Positions 36,900 through 47,246 are shown, counted from the first letter of the stretch. The stretch: 64,000 nucleotides of DNA from Marinifilum sp. D714 (GCF_030851345.1 NZ_JALPNU010000003.1:62001-126000); one strand, 5' to 3'. Numbers and translations are program-made. Notes: generated by a model from the letters alone, not told the origin.

Positions 36900-36931
36900 A
36901 ATGGATTGTCCCGACAAGCGGAACAATCCAT
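36899..36931 (-). terminator. Terminator of secA
   Basis: Stem ATGGATTGT/ACAATCCAT extended by CCG/CGG with a short loop. The following minus-strand TTTAATTTTG serves as tail and as the lgt -7 element. Confidence 0.75.
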
Positions 36932-36964
36932 GTGAAAATAATATTAATATTTCATATTAGGAAA

Positions 36965-39900
36965 TTAAGCTGGCACACCTTTACCGTGACATTGCTTAAA
37001 TTTCTTACCGCTACCACAAGGACAAGGTTCGTTACGTCCTACTTTCTGAACATTTCGAACTGGCTCAGCCTTTTTAGGAGCTTCTCTTCTGCCATCAGAA
37101 CCTAATTCTTCCTTAGAAGTTCTTAGGTTACTCATATCACGCTTACGTTCTTCAGCTTGACGCACTTCTTCAGGATCCTGCAATGGAATGTGACCTTTCA
37201 TTAAGCTGGCAACCACTTTCTTGTTTACATCTTCAACCATTACTTTAAATAAGTTGAATGATTCAAACTTGTAAATCAAAAGTGGATCTTTTTGCTCGTA
37301 TGAAGCATTCTGAACAGATTGCTTCAAATCATCCATTTCACGCAAATGCTCTTTCCAGGATTCATCAATAGTTGCTAAAATCGATACTTTTTCGAAAGAT
37401 CTCATTACATCTTCAGCTTCGGTATCGTAAGCTTTCTTCAAATGAGTAACTACATTGAACATCTTAGAACCATCAGAAAATGGAACCACGATATTCTCGT
37501 ACATTTCACCTTTCGATTCGTAAACATTCTTGATAACAGGATACGCTTGCTTCGCAATAGCTTCAGTTTTTCTATTGTAAGTATCCATAACCACATCATT
37601 TATCTTCTCAGCAATTACAGCAGGAGTTTCTTTCAAAAACTCTTCCTCTGTAACAGGAGATTCAATTGAGAAGGTACGGATCAAATCCATTTTAAACTCT
37701 TCAAAATCGCCGCCATGATTTTCATTTGCAATCACTTCAGAAACATCGTACATCATGTTGGCAATATCCACCTGGATACGCTCTCCGAACAATGCGTGAC
37801 GACGACGCTTGTAGATTACCTCACGCTGAGAGTTCATCACATCATCATATTCAAGCAAACGCTTACGAATACCAAAGTTGTTCTCCTCTACTTTCTTCTG
37901 TGCACGCTCAATAGATTTGGTAATCATGCTATGCTGAATCACCTCTCCTTCTTCAAGACCCATGCGGTCCATAAGCTTCACAATACGATCTGAGCTAAAC
38001 AAACGCATCAAATCATCTTCAAGAGATACGAAGAACTGAGAAGACCCCACATCTCCCTGACGACCCGCACGACCACGTAACTGACGGTCAACACGACGAG
38101 AATCGTGACGCTCTGTACCAATAATTGCCAAACCGCCTGCCGCTTTAACTTCATCAGTTAATTTGATATCGGTACCACGACCAGCCATATTGGTTGCAAT
38201 AGTTACCGTACCTGCCTTACCAGCTTCTGCTACAATATCTGCCTCTTTTTGGTGTAATTTCGCATTCAGTACGTTGTGTTTAATACCACGAATCTTAAGC
38301 ATTCTACCCAACAATTCCGAAATCTCAACCGAAGTTGTACCTACCAATACCGGACGACCTGCATTCACCAATGCAACAATCTCTTCGATAACTGCTGCAT
38401 ACTTCTCACGCTTGGTCTTATACACCAAATCATCACGGTCATCACGAGCAATTGGCTTGTTGGTTGGAATAACAACAACCTCTAATTTGTAAATATCCCA
38501 TAATTCACCTGCTTCGGTTTCTGCAGTACCTGTCATACCCGAAAGCTTGTGATACATTCTAAAGTAGTTCTGAAGGGTAATGGTAGCAAATGTTTGAGTA
38601 GCTGCCTCAATCTTCACATTTTCCTTCGCTTCAATTGCCTGGTGCAAACCATCAGAGTAACGACGGCCTTCCATAATACGACCTGTTTGCTCGTCAACAA
38701 TCTTCACTTTACCATCCATCAACACATACTCAACATCTTTTTCGAATAAAGTATATGCTTTCAACAACTGGTTTACTGTATGAACACGTTCTGTTTTAAC
38801 CGAGTAAGATTGGATCATTTCATCCTTCTTTCTCAGTTTTTCTTCATCAGGAAGATCTGATTTTTCGATTTCATTGATTTCAGTACCAATATCTGGCAAT
38901 ACAAAGAATCCTGAATCGTCGGTATCAGCACTTAGTAAATCGATACCTTTATCGGTTAATTCAATTGAATTATGCTTTTCGTCGATAACAAAATACAACT
39001 CATCAGTAATGATGTGCATGTTTTTGTTATTCTCCTGCATATAGAAGTTCTCTGTCTTTAATAAAGTTGCTTTATTCCCTTGCTCACTCAAGTACTTAAT
39101 TAAAGGCTTCATTTTTGGTAAACCTTTAAAAGTTCTCAATAACAACTTCGCTCCTTCTTCTTGTTCTTTTTTGTCTTCGCTATTCAACAATTTCTTCGAT
39201 TCGGTAAAGATTTTCATTACCAAGTCGTTCTGAGCCTTTACGATTTTCTGCACCTGAGGCTTCAAAGAATCGAACTGTTGATTGTCACCACGTGGAATTG
39301 GACCAGAGATAATCAATGGTGTACGAGCATCATCTACCAATACCGAGTCAACCTCGTCGACAATAGAATAGTTGTGACGACGCTGAACCAAATCCTTAGG
39401 ATTGGTAGCCATATTATCACGCAAGTAATCAAACCCAAATTCATTATTGGTACCGAATGTAATATCTGAAGCATATGCTTTTCTACGCTCATCTGAGTTT
39501 GGAGAGTGCTTATCGATACAGTCTACCGACATTCCGTGGAATTGATACAATGGTCCCATCCACTCCGAGTCACGTTTTGCAAGGTAATCATTCACGGTTA
39601 CTACGTGAACACCACGACCAGTTAATGCATTCAAAAATACAGGCAAGGTTGCAACCAATGTTTTACCTTCCCCTGTTGCCATCTCTGCAATTTTACCTTG
39701 ATGAAGAACCGTACCACCAATCAACTGCACATCATAGTGAATCATGTCCCAAACAATCTCTGTACCTCCGGCAGTCCATGAGTTGAAGAATACAGCTTTG
39801 TCTCCGTCAATTTGAACATTATCGAAATGTGGAGCCAAATCACGGTCAAACTGAGTTGCTGTAACTTCAATTTCTTCATTCTCTGTTAAACGACGAGCAG

Positions 39901-40258
39901 TATCTTTTACAATCGCAAAAGCAGTTGGTAAAATTTGCTCCAATACTTCTTCTATTTTCTCATCTATTTCTCCTTCAATCTTATCAATCTGATCGTAAAT
40001 ATCTTCCTTCTCATTCACAGAAAGTCCACCATTTTCGATCTTGTCTTTCAAAGATTTAATCTGATCATTTTCAGCTTGTATGTAATCTTGAATACGTTGC
40101 TTCAATTTTGCTGATTCTTCACGAATACCATCGTGGCTTAGTTTTGTTACTCTATCATACTCAGCTTTAATTTTTGCCAAATAAGGAGTTAATTCTTTTA
40201 AGTCTCTGTCCGATTTGTTACCAAACAGTTTTCCTAATGTTTTATCTAGAAAACCCAT
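36965..40258 (-). CDS. secA: Protein translocase subunit SecA
   Basis: Motor ATPase that drives Sec-dependent export. At 1,097 residues it is of the long Bacteroidota type. Motor domain 1 carries [14 protein letters not shown] (Walker A), [16 protein letters not shown] and the [19 protein letters not shown]-like box. The preprotein-binding domain has a large insertion relative to E. coli (about 340-470). Motor domain 2 has [11 protein letters not shown] and [12 protein letters not shown]. The helical wing, and the C-terminal zinc-binding SEC-C ([14 protein letters not shown]), which contacts SecB or lipids, close the protein. The start is ATG 40258. Confidence 0.97.
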   Translation of the reverse strand: MGFLDKTLGKLFGNKSDRDLKELTPYLAKIKAEYDRVTKLSHDGIREESAKLKQRIQDYIQAENDQIKSLKDKIENGGLSVNEKEDIYDQIDKIEGEIDEKIEEVLEQILPTAFAIVKDTARRLTENEEIEVTATQFDRDLAPHFDNVQIDGDKAVFFNSWTAGGTEIVWDMIHYDVQLIGGTVLHQGKIAEMATGEGKTLVATLPVFLNALTGRGVHVVTVNDYLAKRDSEWMGPLYQFHGMSVDCIDKHSPNSDERRKAYASDITFGTNNEFGFDYLRDNMATNPKDLVQRRHNYSIVDEVDSVLVDDARTPLIISGPIPRGDNQQFDSLKPQVQKIVKAQNDLVMKIFTESKKLLNSEDKKEQEEGAKLLLRTFKGLPKMKPLIKYLSEQGNKATLLKTENFYMQENNKNMHIITDELYFVIDEKHNSIELTDKGIDLLSADTDDSGFFVLPDIGTEINEIEKSDLPDEEKLRKKDEMIQSYSVKTERVHTVNQLLKAYTLFEKDVEYVLMDGKVKIVDEQTGRIMEGRRYSDGLHQAIEAKENVKIEAATQTFATITLQNYFRMYHKLSGMTGTAETEAGELWDIYKLEVVVIPTNKPIARDDRDDLVYKTKREKYAAVIEEIVALVNAGRPVLVGTTSVEISELLGRMLKIRGIKHNVLNAKLHQKEADIVAEAGKAGTVTIATNMAGRGTDIKLTDEVKAAGGLAIIGTERHDSRRVDRQLRGRAGRQGDVGSSQFFVSLEDDLMRLFSSDRIVKLMDRMGLEEGEVIQHSMITKSIERAQKKVEENNFGIRKRLLEYDDVMNSQREVIYKRRRHALFGERIQVDIANMMYDVSEVIANENHGGDFEEFKMDLIRTFSIESPVTEEEFLKETPAVIAEKINDVVMDTYNRKTEAIAKQAYPVIKNVYESKGEMYENIVVPFSDGSKMFNVVTHLKKAYDTEAEDVMRSFEKVSILATIDESWKEHLREMDDLKQSVQNASYEQKDPLLIYKFESFNLFKVMVEDVNKKVVASLMKGHIPLQDPEEVRQAEERKRDMSNLRTSKEELGSDGRREAPKKAEPVRNVQKVGRNEPCPCGSGKKFKQCHGKGVPA

Positions 40259-40359
40259 AATGATTTATTGATTTCAGTATTGATTGCATTCCTCTACGAA
40301 TAGAAGAACCTATAATGTATTTAAAATAGAAAGTTGGTTCAGAATTGAACCTTAATAAA

Positions 40360-40752
40360 TTAGCATGAATAACCTGGAGCACGAATAGGATTATCGCGCT
40401 TAACAACTTGGTTAAAACATGGTTCTGAATAAGGTAGATATCCTTTTATATACTCAGGTTCAGGATAATTCAGAAATTTTAATTGTTGGTTTAATGCAGG
40501 AATCTTAGGCAGATTCTTCAATACAGATAATTCTTCCGCAGTTGAAAAACATGAACCAGCCAATTGTTCTTGCTCTACATTTACCAGAATTGGCGAAGCA
40601 AAAGCTTCATCCAGATGTTCAATATGATCAGCGTACCATTCAGCAAATAGCTCGTTGTCCACAGTAAAATCCTGTGCATTGGCCATAGGTACGGCTGCCG
40701 CACATCCTGTGAGCACACAAAAAACTACTATGAGGTATCTGTTCATATCCAT
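40360..40752 (-). CDS. Small putative lipoprotein
   Basis: 130 residues, no family recognised. The start MDMNRYLIVVFCVLTGC gives a lipobox LTGC (Cys17); a second cleavage option is MANA-QDF. The mature part carries three further Cys (in GSCFST, SEPCFN and the last residue), which may form disulfides in the periplasm. An earlier in-frame TTG start is less likely. It lies upstream of secA on the same strand; a short GGTTCA/TGAACC hairpin (40336-40351) follows the stop. Confidence 0.6.
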   Translation of the reverse strand: MDMNRYLIVVFCVLTGCAAAVPMANAQDFTVDNELFAEWYADHIEHLDEAFASPILVNVEQEQLAGSCFSTAEELSVLKNLPKIPALNQQLKFLNYPEPEYIKGYLPYSEPCFNQVVKRDNPIRAPGYSC

Positions 40753-40828
40753 CGAGACCAAAAGTAGAAATTTTTATTGGTTTGAAGGCTTTTTTATGAA
40801 AATAATTTGAAGGAATAGACCGAGATGA

Positions 40829-41338
40829 CTAATAAAGTTGATTCTCACCCATTCTTTCAAACTCTTTTTGACCGATTCTTCGACCATTAATAATAGTGGT
40901 ATCCCAATCTTGAATAATTTTCCAAATTCCTGATATCTTTTTATGAACAATATGAAACTGCCCATAATGAACAGAGGTTTCATCATTTATTATCGTTGCC
41001 ATCTTATAATAGCCTACTTCATAGGAGGTATCAGAATTTGAATGCCTGCTTTCGAACCAAAAATCCAATTTTACAATGGCAGACTTCTCCTTGAGCATTT
41101 GAAATCTTTCAACATTGGCAGCCTTAAAAGAGTTTTCTGTATCAATCCCATTTGGAGTAACTCTTAAAGTTTGATCTGCATAGAGATCATTTAATGCTAT
41201 TGCATCTATCCTTTCAAATGCAGATTTAAACTCTTTCCAAACACTTTGGTCAATGTCATTTTGTATCATTTCCATATTAACTTGAGCTGAACTTAAACCT
41301 GATATACACATGATCAGAAGAAAGATGATGGTTCGCAT
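40829..41338 (-). CDS. Secreted NTF2-like (SnoaL/DUF4440-type) protein
   Basis: 169 residues with a signal peptide (MRTIIFLLIMCISGLSSA). The mature part has the cone-shaped NTF2 fold pattern: an N-terminal helix (WKEFKSAFERIDAIALNDLYADQTLRV), then long strands ending in HYGQFHIVHKKISGIWKIIQDWDT, as in DUF4440/SnoaL-like proteins. Family members bind small hydrophobic ligands or act as enzymes; no catalytic residue can be assigned. It is a separate gene 90 bases upstream of ferritin's terminator. Confidence 0.7.
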   Translation of the reverse strand: MRTIIFLLIMCISGLSSAQVNMEMIQNDIDQSVWKEFKSAFERIDAIALNDLYADQTLRVTPNGIDTENSFKAANVERFQMLKEKSAIVKLDFWFESRHSNSDTSYEVGYYKMATIINDETSVHYGQFHIVHKKISGIWKIIQDWDTTIINGRRIGQKEFERMGENQLY

Positions 41339-41384
41339 AACAAAGATTTTCTTTTAAAGATAAATTCTTTTTGCAAATCAGATA

Positions 41385-41422
41385 CAAAAAAAGGATGCCA
41401 CGGTATTAACCAGACATCCTTT
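41385..41422 (-). terminator. Terminator of the ferritin gene
   Basis: Stem AAAGGATG/CATCCTTT with a 17-base loop and a T-run on the minus strand, 22 bases after the ferritin stop. Confidence 0.7.
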
Positions 41423-41444
41423 CTTATAATATTATTTGTATGGA

Positions 41445-41954
41445 TTATTCAGCAGGAGCAACAAAAGTTCTTGCTTTGAATTCTTTGTCCATCATATAAA
41501 GACCATGTCCTTTACCTTCGAACATTCTCAATTGGTCAAGAATTTCACTAACACCAGCTTCTTCCTCTACTTGCTCATCAACAAACCACTGTAAAAAGTT
41601 TACTGTTGCATGATCTTTTTCTGCAATGGCAACATTTACACATTCATTAATCAAGCTTGTTACTTTTTCTTCATGAGCTAATGTTTCTTCATAAATGTTT
41701 ACAACACCATTCCACTCCGAAGGAACCTCAGCAATAGGTTGAAGAATAACACGCCCACCTCTTTCATTTACAAAGTCAAGCATTTTCATAGCGTGGAAAG
41801 TTTCTTCTTCAAACTGAACTTTCATCCAATTTGCAAAACCTGGCATTCCGTTCGCGTTAAAATAGTTAGACATTGACAAATAGAAATAAGCTGACCAAAA
41901 TTCAGCATTAATCTGCTCATTCAAAATCTTCTCAACATTTTTATTGATAGCCAT
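41445..41954 (-). CDS. Non-heme ferritin
   Basis: Iron-storage protein that forms a 24-mer shell and oxidises Fe(II). The 169-residue product has the four-helix ferritin pattern: NEQINAEFWSAYFYLSMSNYF, then MKVQFEEETFHAMKMLDFV (ferroxidase Glu and His), ERGGRVIL, and INEC...VNFLQWFVDEQVEEE. ATG 41954 (MAINKNVEKILNEQ) is preferred over an upstream start because the -7 element at 41991-41998 leaves a normal leader. Like FtnA, it lacks the heme-binding Met region of bacterioferritin. Confidence 0.95.
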   Translation of the reverse strand: MAINKNVEKILNEQINAEFWSAYFYLSMSNYFNANGMPGFANWMKVQFEEETFHAMKMLDFVNERGGRVILQPIAEVPSEWNGVVNIYEETLAHEEKVTSLINECVNVAIAEKDHATVNFLQWFVDEQVEEEAGVSEILDQLRMFEGKGHGLYMMDKEFKARTFVAPAE

Positions 41955-41990
41955 AATATATAATCTTTTTTGTGTTTTTCTAATTTCATT

Positions 41991-41998
41991 CAAATGTA
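41991..41998 (-). promoter_or_regulatory. -7 promoter element of the ferritin gene
   Basis: Minus-strand TACATTTG (TAnnTTTG), 37 bases upstream of ATG 41954. An upstream in-frame ATG at 41993 overlaps it and is thus unlikely to be the start. Confidence 0.6.
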
Positions 41999-42121
41999 AG
42001 GGAAATCTAGCAATCCCCTGTTTTAGTTTATTAAATTTAATGCTTATTTAAACTCAAACTAAATACTAAACAATTAACAAAGTCAACATAGTAATTGTTC
42101 TACAAAAATCAATTAAAATAA

Positions 42122-42150
42122 TACCCCAACAGAAAAATTCCATTGGGGTA
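42122..42150. repeat. Inverted repeat in the ferritin/DUF2023 gap
   Basis: TACCCCAA and TTGGGGTA form a perfect 8-bp stem with a 13-base loop. The region 41999-42414 otherwise holds no recognised gene. The plus-strand side has no T-run, so its role is unclear. Confidence 0.45.
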
Positions 42151-42414
42151 AAACCTGAGTGATGTAGTGAAAACTAAACTATTGCGAACTACATCTATAC
42201 TACATAACAAAATGGTGAAAATACTACGAAATAACACTAAAAATAATTTTAATCATGGCGAGATTAAATATTCAACATTTTGTTTTTTAAATCATATCCA
42301 TTCAAACTCATTTCTAACGTCAGGTGATTTGAATAAATTGAACAATAGCAAAGTAAGCCAAGAGAAACCTAATCTGCAATCACTATATATTATGATTTTT
42401 TACGCAAAAAATCT

Positions 42415-42461
42415 CATAAAAATACTCACCAAAGTGCAGTATGGCTGCCTAAGGTGAGTAT
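42415..42461 (-). terminator. Terminator of the flavodoxin-DUF2023 operon
   Basis: Perfect 9-bp stem (ATACTCACC with GGTGAGTAT) with an inner GCAG/CTGC pairing, followed on the minus strand by TTTTTATG, 33 bases after the DUF2023 stop. Confidence 0.8.
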
Positions 42462-42493
42462 CGAATTAATAGCAAAAGAAAAAATCTTTATAT

Positions 42494-42883
42494 CTAACCA
42501 ACTAACTTCTCATGAATAAGTTCGTTATTGATTCCCGTTCGTTTAATGTATCTCTCATATTGCTGATTTCTATCATAGCCAAGCATAATTCCCAGAATAA
42601 AATCCTGTTCATCGGTAAAATCGGACAAAGATTTATCTCCAAAGAATTTCACAATCTGAATGCATTCCTGTTTCCCAAAAAATACATTAATCTTGTTTTG
42701 ACTAACAGTTTGTAGAAAATAACTAATCCCCTTGCGCTGCAATAAATTTTCTGTTTTTTCCCTCTCACTGCTATGCATGGTGTGTAATACCAAACTTCTT
42801 AATCCTTTGTTGTATTCATAAACGTGGTGAATCAAAATCTGCATGTCAGCAGTCTTATAATCCGAACAAGTTAGCTTTATCAT
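42494..42883 (-). CDS. DUF2023 family protein
   Basis: 129 residues with the DUF2023 core IHHVYEYNKGLRSLVLHTM and the C-terminal DEQDFILGIMLGYDRNQQYERYIKR. DUF2023 is typically found next to a flavodoxin in Bacteroidota, as here: only 3 bases separate it from the fldA stop. Start 42883 is kept because of this coupling. ATG 42844 (MQILIHHVYEY) would match shorter relatives. A role in flavodoxin maturation or electron transfer is inferred from linkage only. Confidence 0.85.
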   Translation of the reverse strand: MIKLTCSDYKTADMQILIHHVYEYNKGLRSLVLHTMHSSEREKTENLLQRKGISYFLQTVSQNKINVFFGKQECIQIVKFFGDKSLSDFTDEQDFILGIMLGYDRNQQYERYIKRTGINNELIHEKLVG

Positions 42884-42886
42884 TAT

Positions 42887-43393
42887 CTAATTAAATTGAT
42901 TTTTAAGTTCCGCAACCCAATCTGCTACTCTTTCTTCTGTTTGGTCATCTTGATTATCAATATCGATAGCCAATCCTACTAACTTTCCATCTTTCTCTGC
43001 TTCCGAAGCATCATATTCATAACCATCAGTAGAAGTTTCTCCAACAAGTTCACAGTTTTTTTCTTCCAATGCCTTAAATAACTCGCCCAAACCATCGACA
43101 AATGAATCTGAATAGGAATACTGATCGCCTAAACCAAATAGGGCAACTTTCTTTCCATCTATATTTGCATTTGAAATTTCAGATAAAAAGCCTTCAAAAT
43201 CATCTTGCAAATCGCCAATCCCCCATGTAGAAGTTCCTAAAATTAGGTTATTAAACTTTTCAAGATCAGATGCACTGGCATCAGCAACATCAATAATTGT
43301 TGCGATATCTGCGCCAAATTCTTCTTGTATTTTCTTTGCTACGCTTTCTGTATTCCCAGTAGATGAACCGTAAAAAATTCCGATGTTTTGCAT
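42887..43393 (-). CDS. fldA: Flavodoxin
   Basis: 168-residue FMN protein for low-potential electron transfer. The phosphate loop is YGSSTGNTESVAKK (residues 8-21); STWGIGDLQDDFEGFL and ALFGLGDQYSYSDSFVDGLGEL supply the flavin-stacking Trp and Tyr loops. It is a long-chain flavodoxin (with the inserted loop NCELVGETSTDGYEYDASEA). ATG 43393 is fixed by the -7 element at 43423-43430, which a longer frame would cross. Operon with DUF2023. Confidence 0.95.
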   Translation of the reverse strand: MQNIGIFYGSSTGNTESVAKKIQEEFGADIATIIDVADASASDLEKFNNLILGTSTWGIGDLQDDFEGFLSEISNANIDGKKVALFGLGDQYSYSDSFVDGLGELFKALEEKNCELVGETSTDGYEYDASEAEKDGKLVGLAIDIDNQDDQTEERVADWVAELKNQFN

Positions 43394-43422
43394 TTTGTTC
43401 TTATTTAGATTAAATATACCGA

Positions 43423-43430
43423 CAAAAGTA
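43423..43430 (-). promoter_or_regulatory. -7 promoter element of fldA
   Basis: Minus-strand TACTTTTG (TAnnTTTG), 30 bases from the fldA ATG. Confidence 0.65.
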
Positions 43431-43693
43431 AAGGGCATTTCAATGCTCATCAATCGCTATTTGTTGTGATTTATGACATTTCAAGTTTTTCGCCACACTA
43501 AGTTCCCTATGAATCAACACCATAATAAAAATCACACTTCATCATAAATGGGAATTAGTCAAATAAATCACATCTTTGCACCCATAGATATACCTACATA
43601 TCATTAGCAAATATTATTGCTCATTGCAGAAGATTTATCTATTTTTAGTATTCCGCAGAAGGAGCGCGGAATTTAATCTCTAAAATATTACTT

Positions 43694-45301
43694 ATGGATC
43701 CGGTATGGTTGGCTATTGCATTTGGTTTAGGACTTGTTGTCAAATTAATTGGATTACCTCCTTTGGTAGGCTATCTTTTGGCAGGCTTTACACTCAAATA
43801 TTTTGGTGCAGAATCTGATGATTTAATTCAAAGTATATCCGACCTGGGAATTACTCTACTTCTGTTCACCATTGGATTAAAGCTTAGAATCAAAGACCTT
43901 TTGCATCGTGAGATTTGGGGAGGTGCATCCATTCATATGTTGCTGGTCACAATACTTATGGCAGTTATTCTGTTTGGATTAAGTTATACCTCACTACATA
44001 TATTTACAGATTTCACCTGGCAGCAAGCTTTAATCATTGGTTTTGCGCTCAGTTTTTCCAGTACCATTTATGCAGTTAAAATTCTGGAAGAAAAAAGTGA
44101 ATTAAAATCTGCATACGGAGTTTTATCTATAGGTATACTTATTATTCAGGACATATTTGCAGTTTTTTATATTGTACTGGTAGCAGGAAAACTTCCAAGC
44201 TATTGGGCCATAGGATTACCGGTATTATTCGTTATTATCCGCCCTGTTCTATTACTGATATTGGAAAAAATTGGTCATGGTGAGATTTTAATATTATATG
44301 GATTTTTCCTTGCCTTTGTAGTAGGTGCCGAATTGTTCAAGTTTGTTGGCTTAAAAGCCGATTTGGGTGCTTTGGTAGTAGGCATATTGATCTCCAACCA
44401 TACGAAAGCAAAAGAATTGGCCGACTCTTTAATGAGTTTTAAAGATATTTTTCTGATTGGCTTCTTCCTTTCCATTGGTTTAATTGGCCTGCCAAGTATA
44501 CAAATGTTGATTCTTGCTTTTGTATTGGCTTTAGCCATAAACTTTAAGGTGATATTGTACTTTTTTGTTCTGACCAGATTTAGAGTTCGTGCCAGAACCT
44601 CAGTTTTCACATCTTTGGCCTTGGCCAATTTTAGTGAATTTGGACTCATTGTAGCCTCAATTGCTGTAGGCAAAGGCCTAATTCCTTCCGATTGGTTGGT
44701 ATCCATAGCGATCTCAGTTGCCATTACCTTTATCATATCATCACCTTTAAACTCAAATGCCCATAAAATATACTTTGGCATTCGTAAGTATTTAAAAATT
44801 TTCGAAACCAATAAACGATTGGTATACGATAAAGCTTTTGATATCGGTGATGCAGAAATTTTGGTTTTTGGGATGGGTAAATTAGGAATGGCGGTTTACG
44901 AACAATTAAACCGAACATATGGACGTAAGGTATTGGGACTTGATTACAATTACGATTTGGTTCAGCGTTTAAAAAAGGAAGGCAAAAACATTCAACAGGA
45001 TGATGCAACAGATAGTGAGTTCTGGGAAAACATTTTCGAAAAATCAAATCATCACAAAATACGTTTGGTAATGCTCTGCATGAACGATCACAAATCGAAC
45101 TTGTATGCAGTAGAGCGTTTGCAAAAAACCACTTACAACGGAAATATCGCAGCCATTGCACGATTTGACGATGAACGACAACAACTTGAAAAAATGAATG
45201 TTGATGCAGTTTACGACATCTATTCTGAAGCCGGTTATGGTTTTGCCAATCATGTTTGTCATCAAATTAATATAGGATGTGAAACACGAAAACCAATGTG
45301 A
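43694..45301 (+). CDS. Kef-type cation:proton antiporter (CPA2) with TrkA-N domain
   Basis: 535 residues. The N-terminal about 375 residues form roughly 12 membrane segments of the Na+/H+ exchanger fold (LAIAFGLGLVVKLIGLPPLVGYLLAGF, LLFTIGLKLR, FSSTIYAVKILEE, DLGALVVGILIS, FFLSIGL, ANFSEFGLIVASIAV). The C-terminal about 150 residues are a Rossmann RCK/TrkA-N domain (EILVFGMGKLGMAVYEQL, GLDYN) that would bind NAD(H) or a nucleotide and gate transport. Likely K+ efflux for pH or electrophile protection; no KefF-like partner is nearby. Confidence 0.88.
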   Translation: MDPVWLAIAFGLGLVVKLIGLPPLVGYLLAGFTLKYFGAESDDLIQSISDLGITLLLFTIGLKLRIKDLLHREIWGGASIHMLLVTILMAVILFGLSYTSLHIFTDFTWQQALIIGFALSFSSTIYAVKILEEKSELKSAYGVLSIGILIIQDIFAVFYIVLVAGKLPSYWAIGLPVLFVIIRPVLLLILEKIGHGEILILYGFFLAFVVGAELFKFVGLKADLGALVVGILISNHTKAKELADSLMSFKDIFLIGFFLSIGLIGLPSIQMLILAFVLALAINFKVILYFFVLTRFRVRARTSVFTSLALANFSEFGLIVASIAVGKGLIPSDWLVSIAISVAITFIISSPLNSNAHKIYFGIRKYLKIFETNKRLVYDKAFDIGDAEILVFGMGKLGMAVYEQLNRTYGRKVLGLDYNYDLVQRLKKEGKNIQQDDATDSEFWENIFEKSNHHKIRLVMLCMNDHKSNLYAVERLQKTTYNGNIAAIARFDDERQQLEKMNVDAVYDIYSEAGYGFANHVCHQINIGCETRKPM

Positions 45302-45703
45302 TAATACTCCACTTGCTCTTATATAATTCGGAAAAATAAACGTACATCCATTACATTAAAGAACAAAGATCTTTAATATAGGTATATAAATCTATAGGAA
45401 GGCAAATTATACAATTGCTCTTTAGATTCCTGGTTTGAGTTCATAGTCTTTTTCAAAAATCATACAGGGTAAAAATACACTTCCCTCCTACTACTATCAC
45501 CTTATTGCATGATATATCTTAAAAAATCAGATCAAATGTCTTTTAATAACAACTTACAAAATCAATTTGCATTTATTGATACATTTTGATGTCCATTATC
45601 AGGCAATCTGCCGATTTCCATTCAAAAGTTATAGAAAAAAGATTTTCTGTAAAAAATTCACTTTCGAAAATCCTACTGACATAATGCTGTCACTACTGTC
45701 ATT
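45302..45703. other. AT-rich intergenic region
   Basis: About 400 bases between the antiporter and the GyrI-like gene. Nothing recognisable was seen apart from the promoter at its right end. Confidence 0.4.
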
Positions 45704-45711
45704 TAGCTTTG
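45704..45711 (+). promoter_or_regulatory. -7 promoter element of the GyrI-like gene
   Basis: TAGCTTTG (TAnnTTTG), 23 bases before ATG 45734. Confidence 0.6.
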
Positions 45712-45733
45712 TTCTATTGTTAATTTATTAAAA

Positions 45734-46201
45734 ATGGAAATTATGAAGAAAGTAACAGCACCAGCAATGATGGTATTGTCTAAAGTCGTGAGAACAACTT
45801 TGGAAGATTTAATGAAAAACATTGAAGACTTTCCAAAAGAGATTGTTCAAGAAGCAGTAAATGCAGGATTACATCCTTCAGGTCCACAATATTGGATTTA
45901 TAAATGGGAAACTTGTGTTACGTTAGAAGAATTTGAATTGAAAATTTGTTTGCCTGTGGCTACTTTTGGCAATAGCTTTAGTAGCGAAAAATTTAAATTG
46001 GAAAAACTAGAAGAATATGTACATGTAAAGAAAACACATTTGGGTGCTTGGGATCAACTTAAAGAATCGTACGAAGTACTCATGAAAGAAATGGAAGAAG
46101 CTAAATTGGTTCCAGGACAAACATGTCGTGAAATATACATAAATTGCGATTTCGAGAATCCTTCGAATAACATTACTGAAATTCAATTTCAGGTGAATTA
46201 A
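45734..46201 (+). CDS. GyrI-like small-molecule-binding protein
   Basis: 155 residues of the GyrI/AraC effector-binding fold (SHS2 pair): VTAPAMMVLSKVVRTTLEDL, GPQYWIYKWE and the second half MKEMEEAKLVPGQTCREIYINCDFENPSNNITEIQF. The paired Glu seen in such domains (IYINC...TEI) lines the ligand pocket. Stand-alone members bind hydrophobic cations or peptides, or hydrolyse cyclopropanoid compounds. Two neighbours also have regulator or SRPBCC/GyrI domains, suggesting a linked sensing or detoxification set. A hairpin follows it. Confidence 0.75.
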   Translation: MEIMKKVTAPAMMVLSKVVRTTLEDLMKNIEDFPKEIVQEAVNAGLHPSGPQYWIYKWETCVTLEEFELKICLPVATFGNSFSSEKFKLEKLEEYVHVKKTHLGAWDQLKESYEVLMKEMEEAKLVPGQTCREIYINCDFENPSNNITEIQFQVN

Positions 46202-46219
46202 ACCATTGTATGTAAGAAG

Positions 46220-46263
46220 TATCCGGAGTGTTTTAGATGTGATGCAAATACTCCGGATATTTC
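46220..46263 (+). terminator. Hairpin terminator or attenuator after the GyrI-like gene
   Basis: 10-bp perfect stem TATCCGGAGT/ACTCCGGATA with 20-base loop and a short T stretch. It lies 24 bases before the WYL regulator gene, so read-through is possible. Confidence 0.6.
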
Positions 46264-46286
46264 AACAATTAAAGGGAAGCTAAATT

Positions 46287-47246
46287 TTGAACAGAATAGA
46301 CAGATTACAGGCCATTTTAACTCAATTACAAAGCAAGAAAGTGGTAAAAGCACAGGAAATTGCTGATCGATTTGACATTAGCTTAAGAACTGTGTATCGC
46401 GATATACGTGCACTTGAAGAAGGAGGAGTTCCCATTGGTTCTGAAACTGGCATTGGTTATTTTTTAGATGACAATTATGCATTACCTCCCATCATGTTCA
46501 CAACCGAGGAAGCTTCGGCTATTTTAATCGCAGGCAAGCTCATTTCTCATATCTCCGATAAAATTGTAGATGCCTCCTTTCAGGATGCTTTGTACAAAAT
46601 TAAATCGGTAATGAAATCTGAGGACAAATTGGTTCTTGAAAAGCTTGAGAGCTCGGTGAAGGTATTCACTGGAATCACCAATATTCCTAAAAAGGATTCT
46701 ATCTATTTGCAGGATATTCAAAAAGCACTGGTAAAATCAAGAATATTAAGATTGGGCTATTTTGCTCACTACAAGCAGGAACTATCGGTTCGCGAAGTAG
46801 AACCTATTGGTTTGTTATTTTATGCCCTAAACTGGCACTTAATTGCCTATTGTCGTTTAAGAAATAGTTATCGCGACTTTAGATTGGATCGGATTCGGAA
46901 ACTGGAAATCACAGAGCAAACTTACCATCGCAAGCTTGATAAAGATTTCGAAGACTATTTGAATCAGGAAAGAGAGCAATATCAACATTTTGAGGTAGAA
47001 CTCAGAATGGAAAAACCAATGGCTCTGCAGCTTCATGAATCAAAATATTGGTATGGGCATATTAGTGAACATGAAGATGGAAACTTTGTCGTAATGAAAT
47101 TCTTAAATCCAGATTTAAACGGTTTTGCTCGTTGGATTTTAACAATGACAGATAAAGTTGATATTCTTTCTCCACCCAATCTTAAAAATATGGTAGGTGA
47201 AATGGTAAAAAAGCTATATGAAAAATACCAGGACGACTTGCCTTAA
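46287..47246 (+). CDS. YafY-type HTH regulator with WYL domain
   Basis: 319-residue transcription factor. An N-terminal HTH_11 domain (NRIDRLQAILTQLQSKKVVKAQEIADRFDISLRTVYRDIRALEEGGVPI) is followed by the WYL ligand-binding domain (about 140-215, VREVEPIGLLFYALNWHLIAYCRLRNSYRDFRLDRI) and WCX extension. The start is TTG at 46287: the family motif MNRIDRLxAIL begins there and no ATG lies upstream in frame. The WYL domain is thought to sense nucleic-acid or nucleotide ligands. It likely regulates the flanking GyrI/SRPBCC genes. Confidence 0.88.
   Translation: MNRIDRLQAILTQLQSKKVVKAQEIADRFDISLRTVYRDIRALEEGGVPIGSETGIGYFLDDNYALPPIMFTTEEASAILIAGKLISHISDKIVDASFQDALYKIKSVMKSEDKLVLEKLESSVKVFTGITNIPKKDSIYLQDIQKALVKSRILRLGYFAHYKQELSVREVEPIGLLFYALNWHLIAYCRLRNSYRDFRLDRIRKLEITEQTYHRKLDKDFEDYLNQEREQYQHFEVELRMEKPMALQLHESKYWYGHISEHEDGNFVVMKFLNPDLNGFARWILTMTDKVDILSPPNLKNMVGEMVKKLYEKYQDDLP

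Noticed and set aside
42167-42457. Plus-strand 96-codon frame between ferritin and DUF2023
   Set aside because: It starts at GTG, resembles nothing, and its end lies inside the minus-strand terminator hairpin at 42422-42461.
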